Positions 16,351-26,030 are shown, counted from the stretch's first letter. The stretch: DNA of 64,000 nt from Sphingobacterium siyangense (GCF_007830445.1 NZ_VLKR01000002.1:1-64000); one strand, 5' to 3'. The notes: generated from the letters alone by a model not told the origin. Numbers and translations: made by a program.

Positions 16351-17637
16351 TTATTTCTTCCGAATAGAAATCGCATTTTTATGCGCTTGCAGGCCTTCGA
16401 GTTCAGCGAGTATTTCAACTACCGACCCGATTTGTTGAAGTCCAGTTTCGCTTATATGCTGAAAAGTAACTTTTTTCACAAAAGAATCTACTGATACGCC
16501 GGAGTAGGAGCGTGCATAGCCTGATGTAGGCAGCGTGTGATTTGTACCTGAGGCATAATCTCCTGCGCTTTCAGGGGTTAAGTGACCTAAGAAAACCGAA
16601 CCAGCGTTACTGATATAGCGTGTTAAGGACTCCCATTGGTCCGTCTCCAAAATAAGGTGTTCTGGCGCATAGTCATTTGAAAACTGTATGGCCTCCTGAA
16701 GATTCTCGACAGTTATTGCATAGGAATTTTCAATCGCTTTTGCAGCAAGTTCCTTGCGAGGCAAAACCGCTAATTGGGCTACTAATGCTGTGTTGACGGC
16801 ATCAACTATAGTCGCGGAAGTTGCAACCAGCACAGCTTGACTGTCGGCTCCGTGTTCGGCCTGTGCCAAAAGATCTGCGGCGACAAATGCTGGATTAGCC
16901 GACTCGTCAGCGATGACCAGTACTTCGGATGGCCCCGCAGGCATGTCAATGCTAACATTTGCAAGGCCCTGTATGATGGATTTTGCTTTTGTGACAAACT
17001 GATTTCCTGGGCCAAATATCTTATCGACTTTTGGTATAGTCTCTGTTCCAAACCCCATAGCAGCAACAGCTTGAGCGCCTCCAACGAGGTATATTCTATT
17101 TATCTTAAGTAATTTTAAACAAAAAGCAACAAAGCCATTTATTTTTCCATTGGATTGTGGAGGAGAACAAACGACAATCTCTTTACATCCAGCTATTCTC
17201 GCAGGAATACCGAGCATTAAAAGTGTGCTAGGTAAAACTGCTGATCCCCCTGGGATATAAAGGCCAACTTTTTCAATGGGACGAACCTCGCGCCAGCATT
17301 TTACGCCGGGCATCGTTTCAACAGTGCGCTCCCTTTTTAATTGTGTACTATGGAATTTATGTATATTTTGAAACGCGATTTCCAATGCTCTTTGTTGATC
17401 GCGGTCAATGGTAGATGCCAGTGCGTCGATATCTTCCTCGTCTAAATATAATCTGTCAAGTTCAACTTTATCAAATTTGGCCGCATATTCGCGTAATACG
17501 ATATCACCTTGGTGGCGTACTTGTTGAATAATTTCCTGGACAACCTCTTGTATTGCATTGTTTGGATCCGTATTCCTAGCGACCAGTTGCTGGATTTCGG
17601 TTTTTCCTAACGTTTTGTAATCATATTTTTTTAACAT
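16351..17637 (-). CDS. hisD: HisD, histidinol dehydrogenase
   Basis: Catalyses the last two oxidations of histidine synthesis, L-histidinol to L-histidine, with NAD and zinc. 428 aa, the usual length. Visible markers are LYIPGGSAVLPST, DMPAGPSEVLVIAD, LLAQAEHG, YAPEHLIL and the SAGDYASGTNHTLPT segment with catalytic His and zinc ligands. It follows hisG by 21 bp and is the last gene of the transcript. The remaining his genes are absent here. Confidence 0.97.
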   Translation of the reverse strand: MLKKYDYKTLGKTEIQQLVARNTDPNNAIQEVVQEIIQQVRHQGDIVLREYAAKFDKVELDRLYLDEEDIDALASTIDRDQQRALEIAFQNIHKFHSTQLKRERTVETMPGVKCWREVRPIEKVGLYIPGGSAVLPSTLLMLGIPARIAGCKEIVVCSPPQSNGKINGFVAFCLKLLKINRIYLVGGAQAVAAMGFGTETIPKVDKIFGPGNQFVTKAKSIIQGLANVSIDMPAGPSEVLVIADESANPAFVAADLLAQAEHGADSQAVLVATSATIVDAVNTALVAQLAVLPRKELAAKAIENSYAITVENLQEAIQFSNDYAPEHLILETDQWESLTRYISNAGSVFLGHLTPESAGDYASGTNHTLPTSGYARSYSGVSVDSFVKKVTFQHISETGLQQIGSVVEILAELEGLQAHKNAISIRKK

Positions 17638-17658
17638 GGTTGTATAAGTGCATCAAGT

Positions 17659-18510
17659 TTAAAGAATGATTTTTTCAATGGGCATCACAACGATACCTTG
17701 GGCACCTTCAGCTTTTAACTTATTGATCTTATCCCAAAAGTCATCTTCAGTGATAACGGTGTGTACGGCTACCCAACCTTCTTCTGCCAGTGGAACAACC
17801 GTAGGGCTCTTAACACCATGCAATAAAGAAGTGATGGCTGGCAAATTTTTCTTTTCGACATTCAATACCACATATTTAGTTTCTTTTGCTAAAAGAACAG
17901 ATTCGATACGTTGTACTAATTCGGTCAAAACTTCATTGCCTTCTAATCCCTTTCTTCCAACCAAAATGGCTTCTGAATTTTTGACATCAGCAAAAGGTTT
18001 CAAACCGTTGCTTTTTAGTGTTCCTCCGGTAGATACGATATCGCAGATCGCGTCACTAAGACCCAAGCCCGGTGAAATCTCAACTGAGCCGGATATCAAA
18101 CGGATGTCTGCATTAATCTTATAATCGTCTAGAAAATTCTTTAGGATATTTGGATAAGAGGTTGCGATTGCTTTGCCGTTAAGGTCTTTAATATCTTGGA
18201 TGGTGCTATCTTTGGGAATAGCCAGTTTCAATGTACATTTTCCAAAACCAAGCCGTTTGATGTATTCTACTTTGGATTCGGTCTCATCGATGATGTTTTC
18301 ACCGACGATGCCCAGGTCGGCTATGCCTTGTTCCACATATCCCGGAATATCATCATCTCTCAGAAATAATATTTCCAGTGGGAAATTCCCAACAGTTGTG
18401 ATTAAAGAACTTTTGTAGTTCTCGAAGTCTAAACCACAATTTTTCAGTAATTGAACAGATTTTTCGTTTAACCTACCCGATTTTTGGATAGCAATTTTAA
18501 GATTTTTCAA
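17659..18510 (-). CDS. hisG: HisG, ATP phosphoribosyltransferase (long form)
   Basis: First and feedback-controlled step of histidine synthesis. 283 aa, the long form with a C-terminal ACT-like regulatory domain (about 210-283), so no HisZ is needed. It begins LKIAIQKSGRLNEKSVQLL and has the PRPP-binding region ending DIVSTGGTLKSNGL. A leader ORF rich in His codons lies 77 bp upstream with its own promoter, indicating attenuation by histidyl-tRNA level. Confidence 0.97.
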   Translation of the reverse strand: MKNLKIAIQKSGRLNEKSVQLLKNCGLDFENYKSSLITTVGNFPLEILFLRDDDIPGYVEQGIADLGIVGENIIDETESKVEYIKRLGFGKCTLKLAIPKDSTIQDIKDLNGKAIATSYPNILKNFLDDYKINADIRLISGSVEISPGLGLSDAICDIVSTGGTLKSNGLKPFADVKNSEAILVGRKGLEGNEVLTELVQRIESVLLAKETKYVVLNVEKKNLPAITSLLHGVKSPTVVPLAEEGWVAVHTVITEDDFWDKINKLKAEGAQGIVVMPIEKIIL

Positions 18511-18587
18511 CGCTTTATAAATGTTAGCAGTAAATTATTAATAATAAGAAATCAAACAAGAGGGAAGGTATTCTACGTAAGAACACA

Positions 18588-18653
18588 TTAAATTAACATA
18601 TCGCCACAATGGCGATGATGCAAATGAAAATGATGTACGTAAGTATAAACCAT
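18588..18653 (-). CDS. hisL: HisL-type histidine leader peptide
   Basis: A 21-codon ORF on the minus strand reads MVYTYVHHFHLHHRHCGDMLI: six His within ten residues. It sits between a -33/-7 promoter and hisG, as in classical his attenuators. The end of the ORF can form a 7-bp hairpin (ATCGCCA/TGGCGAT, 18600-18616). CTTACGTA is repeated in the ORF and after it, offering alternative pairings. No obvious T-rich terminator is seen before hisG, so the exact mechanism is uncertain. Confidence 0.85.
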   Translation of the reverse strand: MVYTYVHHFHLHHRHCGDMLI

Positions 18654-19091
18654 GTTTGTATTAATAACTGCAAGCAAATGTATAGTAAATTAATGGGAAA
18701 TGCAAGACTATCATTTTAAAATTCTTATCCCAATGGACTTGTTGTTGAAATGAATTCAATTTTCTTGAAAAAAATGTGAAAACAATGCTGTTGATTGGGG
18801 GAATATACCATAATTTAGACAAAAGGTAATGCTGATTTCCTATCCTTATAGTAGGCTGTTTGAATTACTTTAAATAGCAAGTTGTGAAATCTTGTTCAAT
18901 CGAAACGCTTTTTATAGGCTGACAACTCACATAAATTTTCTTATTTTTAGGAATTGGGGGTGACATACTAAGTTAGTAGCGAATAAGAGTTGCAGTAGTA
19001 GGGAGTATAAGTTGTTGTTTAATAAATAGGAGGAATGTGTTTAGTGGTACATGTTTCAAAGGGATTATAAATTAGATAGATTATTTGTTTG
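18654..19091. other. Intergenic region between his promoter and PAP2 gene
   Basis: The first 55 bp hold the hisL promoter. The remaining AT-rich sequence has no convincing ORF, RNA or strong hairpin. I see no clear TAnnTTTG for the PAP2 gene. Confidence 0.6.
18675..18705 (-). promoter_or_regulatory. Promoter of the hisL-hisG-hisD transcript
   Basis: TTG (18705-18703) and TACATTTG (18682-18675) on the minus strand are 20 bp apart, an excellent Bacteroidota promoter, about 20 nt before the leader peptide ATG. Confidence 0.78.
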
Positions 19092-19682
19092 ATGAAAAGA
19101 TTAGCTTTTATTTTTATTTGTTGGATTAACTGTCTATGTGGTCCTGTCCTTGGACAGGAAAAGCCAGCGTCTACGTTAGATATCCGTATATTGGAGTCCA
19201 TAGCCGAGACTCGGACAGCGCCACAAACACAAACATTTAAAGTGCTTTCTGATATCAATAACTATGTTCAGATAGCCGTTCCTGTAGGTTTACTGGTTGC
19301 AGGTGCGGTCAACGATGATAAGGCAATGCGTCAGAATGCCTTGTATGTTGCTAGTAGTACAGCTGTAACAGCGCTCGTGAATGTTGGGTTAAAACATATT
19401 TTTAAGCGAAGCAGGCCATTTAAAAAATATCCTAATTTCATATCGGTTCGTACGGCCGGTGGGTATTCCTTTCCGTCTGGTCATACCTCATCTGCTTTTG
19501 CTACTGCTTCTGCTTTGTCTCGGGCTTACTCAAAGTGGTACGTCGTCGCACCATCGCTTTTATGGGCGAGTAGCGTGGGGTATTCAAGGATGTATCTGGG
19601 CGTACATTTTCCCTCCGATGTGTTAGCAGGTGCTGTACTGGGAACAGGAGCAGCCTTTGCTTTAGATGGATTAAAGAAATAA
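19092..19682 (+). CDS. PAP2-family phosphatase
   Basis: 196 aa from ATG 19092. A signal peptide ends after GPVLGQ, and the mature part has several helices. The three PAP2 motifs are complete: KHIFKRSRP, FPSGHTSS with catalytic His, and SRMYLGVHFPSD with the nucleophilic His. It probably dephosphorylates a lipid phosphate or isoprenyl pyrophosphate at the periplasmic face. The substrate is not determined. The Gfo/Idh/MocA gene follows after 16 bp. Confidence 0.88.
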   Translation: MKRLAFIFICWINCLCGPVLGQEKPASTLDIRILESIAETRTAPQTQTFKVLSDINNYVQIAVPVGLLVAGAVNDDKAMRQNALYVASSTAVTALVNVGLKHIFKRSRPFKKYPNFISVRTAGGYSFPSGHTSSAFATASALSRAYSKWYVVAPSLLWASSVGYSRMYLGVHFPSDVLAGAVLGTGAAFALDGLKK

Positions 19683-19698
19683 TATAGAAATAGAAAAA

Positions 19699-20775
19699 AT
19701 GATGCAACAGGTTATTAAAATATTGGTTGTTGGATGTGGAAATATGGGCGCATCTCATGCGAAGGCATATCACGATTTAGATGGCTTTCAAATTGTGGGG
19801 CTAGTAGCTCGTGGGGAGAGCAAAAGTAAACTGAATGAACAATTGGGAGGCAACTATAAATTGTTTGAATCTTATGAGGATGCACTTCAGGAAACGAGGC
19901 CGGATGCCGTTTGTATAGCGACCTATCCGGATACACACAAAGCGTATGCTATAAAAGCCTTTCAGGCTGGTGCTCATGTTTTTATTGAAAAGCCTTTAGC
20001 TGAAGATGTGATTTCCGCGCAGGAGGTCGTCGATGCAGCAGTGAAATATGATAAAAAATTGGTTGTTGGATATATTTTGAGATATCATCCCTCATGGGTC
20101 AAATTTATTGAAATAGCTAAAACGATGGGAAAACCACTTGTTATGCGTATGAATCTCAATCAACAGAGCCATGGGTATATGTGGGATGTGCATAAAAATC
20201 TAATGGCTAGTTTAAGTCCCATTGTTGACTGTGGAGTTCATTATATTGATGTCATGTGTCAAATGGTGGGTGCGAAACCATTGTATGTATCTGCAATCGG
20301 AGCGCGGTTAACCGATGAGATTCCTGCTTGGAACTACAACTACGGACAATTGCAGCTGCATTTTGAAGATGGGTCCGTAGGATGGTATGAAGCTGGATGG
20401 GGACCAATGGTTAGTCAGAACGCTTTTTTTGTAAAGGATGTTTTTGGACCTAAGGGGGCAGTTTCCATTGTCGCAAATAAAGCAAGCGATGAAGGTAAAT
20501 CGGATTCGGTAGCATCCCATACACAAACAGAAAGCCTTCGCGTACATTATGCCGATTTAAATGCGGCAAATGAATTTACGAAGGTCGATGAGTGGGTCAA
20601 TTTATCTGATGAGCCCGACCATCAGGAATTATGTAACCGGGAGCAGTTATTCTTTCAGCAGGCGATTGTAGATAATTTGGACCTTTCAGATTCGATGGAA
20701 GATGCTGTTAATAGTCTACGAATTGCTTTGGCATGTGACGAAGCGGTGAAAACTAGGCAGATGATTAAATTGTAG
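19699..20775 (+). CDS. Gfo/Idh/MocA family oxidoreductase
   Basis: 358 aa. The N-terminal Rossmann domain has VGCGNMGASHAKAYHD for NAD(P) binding and the family motif HVFIEKPLAEDV with the conserved EKP near residue 98. The C-terminal alpha/beta domain holds DCGVHYIDVMCQM, whose His is typical of the catalytic region. These enzymes oxidise or reduce sugars and inositols; the substrate is unknown. There is no signal peptide, so it is cytoplasmic. Confidence 0.9.
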   Translation: MMQQVIKILVVGCGNMGASHAKAYHDLDGFQIVGLVARGESKSKLNEQLGGNYKLFESYEDALQETRPDAVCIATYPDTHKAYAIKAFQAGAHVFIEKPLAEDVISAQEVVDAAVKYDKKLVVGYILRYHPSWVKFIEIAKTMGKPLVMRMNLNQQSHGYMWDVHKNLMASLSPIVDCGVHYIDVMCQMVGAKPLYVSAIGARLTDEIPAWNYNYGQLQLHFEDGSVGWYEAGWGPMVSQNAFFVKDVFGPKGAVSIVANKASDEGKSDSVASHTQTESLRVHYADLNAANEFTKVDEWVNLSDEPDHQELCNREQLFFQQAIVDNLDLSDSMEDAVNSLRIALACDEAVKTRQMIKL

Positions 20776-20910
20776 TATATTTTGCTTAGTGGTCTTTTTT
20801 TTGCTTTTTATGGAAATATGAAGCGAAAAAAGTAAATAAATAAAAAAATAGCGTAAAAGATAGGCTTTTTGGTCTGTCTTTTGTTATTTAGCTACATATT
20901 TATCATTCTT

Positions 20911-22158
20911 ATGAATAATTTACTCAACGTTGCACTATTATTTGGATTATCAATTTCGACAACCTATGCACAAGATAAGCAATGGCAGATGGAGTTGGTG
21001 TTTAAAGGTGAAGTTTCCCCTGAAAAATTTGAAAATGAAGTTCCGGAATTTGCAAAAGAGTTTTATGAGCCATTTTTGAAAGGAAAAATGGCTTATCGGA
21101 ATGTGGAGATTTTGGCTGATGCCGATTATTCTTCCACTGTAGTGAATCAAAAAGCACATGCTATTTTAAATCGAAAATTAGCAAAAACATATTCGTATTC
21201 GGTTGGAGATGATGTTGTTACTGCCGAAGCATACAGTCCATCCTATAAGATTGTCAGTACGAAGTTAGGGGAGTCGGAAGGGCCTTATGTGCAGCTGCAA
21301 GATATGGGCGAGATCGAATCGATAGCGGGAATTACCTGTAAGAAAGCAAAGTTATTTATAAAAAACCATGCCGATTCCGCGGTAGCAACGGTATGGTATT
21401 CGGAAGCAGTGCCCACTTATTATCTGACAGCATTTTCATTTATCAATGATTTGCCTGGAGGTGTGCTCAAATTGTCTTTGGGTGAAAACAATGACCTTGG
21501 TTTCGAAACAACAAAAGTGATCAATGTATCGTCTGTGACAGATTTTGCACTTCCTAAAAATGCAAAGGTGATTGATATCTCAGGGGGAGGGAATACGAGT
21601 GAAGGGGAAGATGTGAGTTTATTTGAAGATACTTTTCCATTGGAAAAATCACTTAAATGGACGATGGTCAAGGACAAAGATACCAATGATGAATATTATG
21701 GTATAAAAAGCATAGCGGGAGAGGACGTGTTGCCTTGCTCTCTTTTCTCTTTAGCCTATTTTAATGAGCAGACTGCTATTGTTTCAGATAAAGATAATTA
21801 TTTCTGGTTGTTGGATAAGAAAGGAGGAAAGGTGAATAAAGAAGGGTTTGACTGGCTTACGCCTGCAAATCAAAAACTGGCCATTTTTCAGAAAGATGGT
21901 AATTTTGGATTGATCACACAGGAAGGGAAAGTTCTGCTTGACAAAAAGGAAAATATCAGTAAATTTTTAGACAATTATTTGATGTTCTCTGAAAATGGAA
22001 AAGTTGGATTGTTGGATGAAAATGGGAAGATTTTATTAAAGGCGAACTTATTATTTTTAGATGCTGATAATGCTGGAAATGTTCTGGTCCGGGAGAAGGA
22101 GGGTGAAGAAACGAAAACGTTAGACCTGGAAGCTTTTTTAAAGACCTATGTGAAGTGA
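20911..22158 (+). CDS. Secreted protein with DUF4412/GLPGLI-like and WG-repeat-like regions
   Basis: 415 aa from ATG 20911; an upstream TTG is unlikely because only ATG 20911 begins a clean signal peptide ending TTYAQ. Residues 20-220 are beta-rich and resemble GLPGLI/DUF4412 proteins (IAGITCKKAKLFIKN, TVWYSEAVPTYYL). The C-terminal third resembles WG repeats (AIFQKDGNFGLITQEGKVLL, then NGKVGLLDENGKILL). It is probably periplasmic or surface exposed. Function unknown. Confidence 0.72.
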   Translation: MNNLLNVALLFGLSISTTYAQDKQWQMELVFKGEVSPEKFENEVPEFAKEFYEPFLKGKMAYRNVEILADADYSSTVVNQKAHAILNRKLAKTYSYSVGDDVVTAEAYSPSYKIVSTKLGESEGPYVQLQDMGEIESIAGITCKKAKLFIKNHADSAVATVWYSEAVPTYYLTAFSFINDLPGGVLKLSLGENNDLGFETTKVINVSSVTDFALPKNAKVIDISGGGNTSEGEDVSLFEDTFPLEKSLKWTMVKDKDTNDEYYGIKSIAGEDVLPCSLFSLAYFNEQTAIVSDKDNYFWLLDKKGGKVNKEGFDWLTPANQKLAIFQKDGNFGLITQEGKVLLDKKENISKFLDNYLMFSENGKVGLLDENGKILLKANLLFLDADNAGNVLVREKEGEETKTLDLEAFLKTYVK

Positions 22159-22196
22159 TTTTAAAGTCCATGCATTAATATAAATTTATTATTTAT

Positions 22197-22231
22197 AAAA
22201 AAGGCCTTCGATAGTATCGAAGGCCTTTTTT
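22197..22231. terminator. Bidirectional terminator before queE
   Basis: 15-bp perfect stem (22197-22211 with 22217-22231) with A6 and T6 flanks and a 5-nt loop, between convergent genes. Confidence 0.9.
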
Positions 22232-22261
22232 ATGTGTCTATTTAATTGTGCATTTGCACGA

Positions 22262-22885
22262 TTAAGGAATGTTCAAGAACTTATGTGTTTGTAGTGAAAT
22301 ATCCCATTTAGGGTTTTCTTTTACGTAGTCAATAATAGAAGGTGTCATCTCTTTAGATTTCGACCATTCAGGTTGAAGGTATAATCTACAGTTTTGTCCT
22401 ACAAGTTGTGCGTATTCTTCTCCCCATGCGAAATCGCTTTTATTGAAAACGATAACTTTAAGTTCACCAGCAGCTTCTAACACATCTTTCCGTGGAGCTT
22501 TGAATTTTTTTGGAGATAAACATATCCAGTCCCATTCGCCACTCAAAGGATATGCACCTGAGGTTTCAATAAACGTTTTAATGCCCGCCTCATGAAGTCC
22601 TTTTGTTAGGTAATCCAAATTATAAATAAGTGGTTCGCCACCCGTAATGACAACTGTTTTTGCCGGATATTTCTTTGCATTTTCGATAATCGAATCTGCG
22701 GTTGTAAGGGGGTGGATAGATGCATCCCAACTTTCCTTTACATCGCACCAGTGGCAGCCCACATCGCAACCACCCAATCGTATGAAATAAGCAGCAGTCC
22801 CGGTGTGGTAGCCTTCTCCCTGAATAGTGTAAAATTCTTCCATTAAGGGCAATAGTGTTCCGTCTTCTGGTACTTGATTTGACAT
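22262..22885 (-). CDS. queE: QueE, 7-carboxy-7-deazaguanine synthase
   Basis: Radical SAM enzyme converting carboxytetrahydropterin to 7-carboxy-7-deazaguanine, early in queuosine synthesis. 207 aa from ATG 22885. It has the family opening EEFYTIQGEGYHTG, the 4Fe-4S ligands in CDVGCHWCDVKESW, and the TGGEPL SAM motif. A TTG start at 22915 is open in frame, but it lies upstream of the promoter's -7 box and so cannot be used from that promoter. Confidence 0.95.
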   Translation of the reverse strand: MSNQVPEDGTLLPLMEEFYTIQGEGYHTGTAAYFIRLGGCDVGCHWCDVKESWDASIHPLTTADSIIENAKKYPAKTVVITGGEPLIYNLDYLTKGLHEAGIKTFIETSGAYPLSGEWDWICLSPKKFKAPRKDVLEAAGELKVIVFNKSDFAWGEEYAQLVGQNCRLYLQPEWSKSKEMTPSIIDYVKENPKWDISLQTHKFLNIP

Positions 22886-22903
22886 AGTTAAAATTTCAGT
22901 CTG

Positions 22904-22934
22904 CAAAGGTAGCAAATATTAATGAGATGCTCAA
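22904..22934 (-). promoter_or_regulatory. Promoter of queE
   Basis: TTG (22934-22932) and TACCTTTG (22911-22904) are separated by 20 bp. The start site would be about 12-15 nt before ATG 22885. Confidence 0.75.
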
Positions 22935-23114
22935 TTTGTCCTGTGGCTTTTAAGTAGCTGTCCTGTCATTTTTTTTATATATAGTTGCTGGTAATAATCT
23001 GTTTTATCCCTTTTATTTTTAGGTTGATGTTTAAGCAAAGCACATTGTTTACCGCTACTATGGTATCAGGTTTATACGATGTTTTCTATTAACAGCGAAA
23101 CAATACTCTTTTTA

Positions 23115-23200
23115 CAGGGGGGTAACAAGGGGTTAATAGGGATTTACCCCTGTTAACCCCCTGTTATACACCTGTTAACCCCTTGCTATACCCCTGTTAG
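23115..23200. repeat. Degenerate CCCCTGTTA repeats with an inverted copy
   Basis: Five tandem units of about 11 bp, each close to ACCCCTGTTA, run from 23146 to 23200. A 22-nt G-rich stretch (23115-23136) is an imperfect inverted copy of 23175-23196, with three mismatches. The RNA could form a long G/C-rich hairpin with several registers; the DNA could be a multi-site operator. Confidence 0.7.
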
Positions 23201-23425
23201 TATATAACCTGATTTTCATTCATTGTTGGGATGTACATGGGGACAATAGAGAGGAGCTGTTGATCAATAAGATCAGATTATCAATTCGTTTTAAACTGCA
23301 ATGATGAGGATGTAAAGCTGATGAAATCGGTGTGTTTGAACAGAGGTCGGGAGCGGGGCTAGTAATTATACCTGTATAATGCGTTGAATAGCGCTAAACT
23401 CCTGTTATTTTATCAGAATTTTTAC

Positions 23426-23433
23426 TAAATTTG
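23426..23433 (+). promoter_or_regulatory. -7 element of the thrS operon
   Basis: TAAATTTG, exact TAnnTTTG, leaving a leader of roughly 95 nt before thrS. No clear -33 TTG. Confidence 0.5.
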
Positions 23434-23532
23434 TGTCACAATTTATTTATTGAAAACGTAAGTGTAATAACATAATTGTACATGTTGTTTTATGTTTTCT
23501 ATTTTTTAACAATTTAAAGATCATAGTTGTAA

Positions 23533-25458
23533 ATGATTAAAATTACACTACCGGATGGTTCCGTAAGAGAGTATCAACAAGGGATCACTGCTGCAGAGAT
23601 TGCGTTATCAATCTCGGAGGGGCTTGCAAGAAACGTCCTTGCTGCCGAAGTTAATGGTGAAGTGTGGGATTCTGCCCGTGCTATTGAAAATGACGCTACT
23701 GTCAAGTTATTGACCTGGAATGATACCAAAGGTAAATCCACTTTTTGGCATTCTTCAGCCCACTTATTGGCTGAGGCATTGGAGGCATTGTATCCTGGGA
23801 TTAAATTTGGTATTGGTCCCGCGATTGAAACCGGATTTTACTACGATGTTGATTTTGGTGATCGTGAATTCTCGTCTGATGACTTTAAAGCGATCGAAGA
23901 CAAGATGCTGGAGCTGGCTAAACGGAAAGAAACATTTGAACGTAAAGCTGTTTCGAAATCGGATGCATTGGCTTACTTTACTGAAAAAGGAGATGAGTAT
24001 AAGCTAGATTTAATCAAAGACTTGGAAGATGGAAAGATTACTTTCTATACTCAAGGGGAATTTACAGATTTATGTCGTGGGCCTCATATTCCAAATACTG
24101 GGTTTATCAAAGCGATTAAATTGACTAATGTTGCCGGTGCTTACTGGAGAGGTGATGAGTCTCGCAAACAGTTGACACGTATTTATGGTGTTACTTTCCC
24201 TAAAGCATCGGAGCTTACAGAATATTTGAAATTTATAGAAGAGGCGAAAAAACGCGATCACCGTAAACTGGGGAAAGAGTTGGAACTTTTTGCTTTTTCT
24301 GAAAAAGTTGGTGCAGGTTTGCCTCTTTGGTTGCCTAAAGGTGCTGCATTACGTCAAAAGCTGATAGACTTCTTACAGAAAGCACAGTTAAACTCAGGGT
24401 ATGAGCCTGTTGTTACTCCGCATATCGGACATAAGCAGTTATATGTGACTTCTGGACACTATGAGAAATATGGCGCGGATTCATTTCAGCCGATAAAGAC
24501 TCCGATCGAAGGAGAAGAGTTTTTGTTAAAACCAATGAACTGTCCGCATCACTGTGAAATTTATAAAGTAAAACCACGTTCGTATAAGGACTTACCGGTT
24601 CGATTTGCAGAGTTTGGTACTGTATATCGTTACGAACAGTCTGGTGAGCTTCACGGATTGACAAGGGTGCGTGGATTTACTCAGGATGATGCCCATTTAT
24701 TTTGTCGTCCCGATCAGGTTAAAGATGAATTCAAAAAGGTAATCGATTTAGTACTTTATGTTTTTGGAGCCTTAGGCTTTAATGATTATACAGCACAAGT
24801 GTCGTTACGTGATCCTGAGAATCGTACGAAGTATATTGGTACTGACGAAAACTGGGCTTTGGCTGAATCTGCAATTATTGAAGCTGCAGAGGAAAAAGGC
24901 TTGCCGACAGTCGTAGAATATGGTGAAGCGGCTTTCTATGGTCCAAAATTGGATTTTATGGTGAAGGATGCTTTAGGTCGTAAATGGCAGTTGGGTACTA
25001 TACAGGTGGATTACAATTTGCCTGAGCGCTTTGAGTTGGAATATACAGGAAGTGATAACATGAAACATCGCCCTGTGATGATTCACCGTGCGCCCTTCGG
25101 ATCTTTAGAACGTTTTGTGGCTGTATTGATCGAACATTGTGCTGGACAATTCCCATTATGGCTTGCTCCTGAGCAATTTATCGTCTTGCCAGTGTCAGAA
25201 AAATATGAAGAATATGCTCAAAATGTTTTGAATTCGCTAAATAATTCCGATATTCGCGGACTGATAGACTTACGTGACGAGAAAGTGGGCAGAAAAATCA
25301 GAGACGCCGAAGTGAAAAAGCTTCCTTATATGTTGATTGTAGGGGAAAAAGAGGTGGAAAATGGCACAGTTTCTGTACGTAAACATGGCTCAGTGGAATT
25401 AGGAACTATGACTGCTGAGGCATTTAGAGATATATTAATTAAGGAAATAACCGTTTAA
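23533..25458 (+). CDS. thrS: ThrS, threonyl-tRNA synthetase
   Basis: Charges tRNA-Thr. The 641-aa class II synthetase has an N-terminal TGS domain ([17 protein letters not shown]), an editing domain with [11 protein letters not shown] and [10 protein letters not shown], the catalytic core with [13 protein letters not shown] and [11 protein letters not shown] (motif 2), the terminal [10 protein letters not shown] (motif 3), and a C-terminal anticodon domain. It is first in the operon with infC, rpmI and rplT, with 11 bp before infC. Confidence 0.98.
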   Translation: MIKITLPDGSVREYQQGITAAEIALSISEGLARNVLAAEVNGEVWDSARAIENDATVKLLTWNDTKGKSTFWHSSAHLLAEALEALYPGIKFGIGPAIETGFYYDVDFGDREFSSDDFKAIEDKMLELAKRKETFERKAVSKSDALAYFTEKGDEYKLDLIKDLEDGKITFYTQGEFTDLCRGPHIPNTGFIKAIKLTNVAGAYWRGDESRKQLTRIYGVTFPKASELTEYLKFIEEAKKRDHRKLGKELELFAFSEKVGAGLPLWLPKGAALRQKLIDFLQKAQLNSGYEPVVTPHIGHKQLYVTSGHYEKYGADSFQPIKTPIEGEEFLLKPMNCPHHCEIYKVKPRSYKDLPVRFAEFGTVYRYEQSGELHGLTRVRGFTQDDAHLFCRPDQVKDEFKKVIDLVLYVFGALGFNDYTAQVSLRDPENRTKYIGTDENWALAESAIIEAAEEKGLPTVVEYGEAAFYGPKLDFMVKDALGRKWQLGTIQVDYNLPERFELEYTGSDNMKHRPVMIHRAPFGSLERFVAVLIEHCAGQFPLWLAPEQFIVLPVSEKYEEYAQNVLNSLNNSDIRGLIDLRDEKVGRKIRDAEVKKLPYMLIVGEKEVENGTVSVRKHGSVELGTMTAEAFRDILIKEITV

Positions 25459-25469
25459 TTTTTAAACAT

Positions 25470-26030
25470 TTGGCATTAAAAAGACCCGGTGGTCCAAGAC
25501 CACCAATGAGAAAGAAAGAACCAGATCACCGCATTAATGAGTTAATCAAAGTACCTGAGGTACGTTTGGTAGGAGATAATGTGGAGCAAGGAGTTTTCCC
25601 TACGCGCAAAGCGTTAGAGTTGGCTGATGAGTTGGAACTTGATTTAGTGGAGATTTCGCCAAATGCTGTACCGCCGGTTTGTAAGATTATCGACTACAGT
25701 AAGTTTGTTTACGAACAGAAGAAGAAACAAAAGGAAATCAAAGCTAATGCAAAACAGACTGTTATTAAAGAAATTCGTTTCGGACCTAACTCTGGTGAGC
25801 ATGATTTTGAGTTCAAATTGAAGCATGCGATTAAGTTTCTTGAAAGTGGAGAGAAAGTTCGTGCTTATGTACACTTCAAAGGTCGTGCTATTGTACACAA
25901 GGATCAAGGTGAAATCTTGTTGTTACGCTTTGCTCAGGCTTTAGAGGATTACGGTAAAGTAGAGCTTTTACCGAAATTAGAAGGTAAACGCATGTTTTTA
26001 ACAGTAGCTCCAAAGGCTCCTAAAAAATAA
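25470..26030 (+). CDS. infC: Translation initiation factor IF-3, TTG start
   Basis: Binds the 30S subunit and proofreads start codon selection. 186 aa with the N-terminal IF3 domain ([17 protein letters not shown]) and C-terminal domain ([22 protein letters not shown]). The frame has no ATG at the family N-terminus; TTG 25470 gives the expected [13 protein letters not shown]. Rare infC start codons are a known device for IF-3 autoregulation in other bacteria, so this start may matter. The first in-frame ATG would be at 25507. Confidence 0.96.
   Translation: MALKRPGGPRPPMRKKEPDHRINELIKVPEVRLVGDNVEQGVFPTRKALELADELELDLVEISPNAVPPVCKIIDYSKFVYEQKKKQKEIKANAKQTVIKEIRFGPNSGEHDFEFKLKHAIKFLESGEKVRAYVHFKGRAIVHKDQGEILLLRFAQALEDYGKVELLPKLEGKRMFLTVAPKAPKK

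Larger units (their letters stand above)
22935..23532. other. 598-bp intergenic region upstream of thrS
   Basis: It contains no credible gene. It holds the repeat cluster at 23115-23200, the -7 box TAAATTTG at 23426-23433, and a T-rich thrS leader with a weak hairpin (AACATAA/TTATGTT around 23470-23497). No T-box-like element was recognised. Confidence 0.65.

Noticed and set aside
17666..18124. 152-codon ORF antisense to hisG
   Set aside because: hisG motifs are complete on the minus strand; Ser/Thr-rich product with no start signal.
23115..23200. Repeat cluster considered as a CRISPR array
   Set aside because: Units are about 11 bp with no unique spacers and no cas genes nearby.
23434..23532. 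thrS leader considered as a T-box or other riboswitch
   Set aside because: No T-box sequence or specifier loop; the only structure is a weak AT hairpin.
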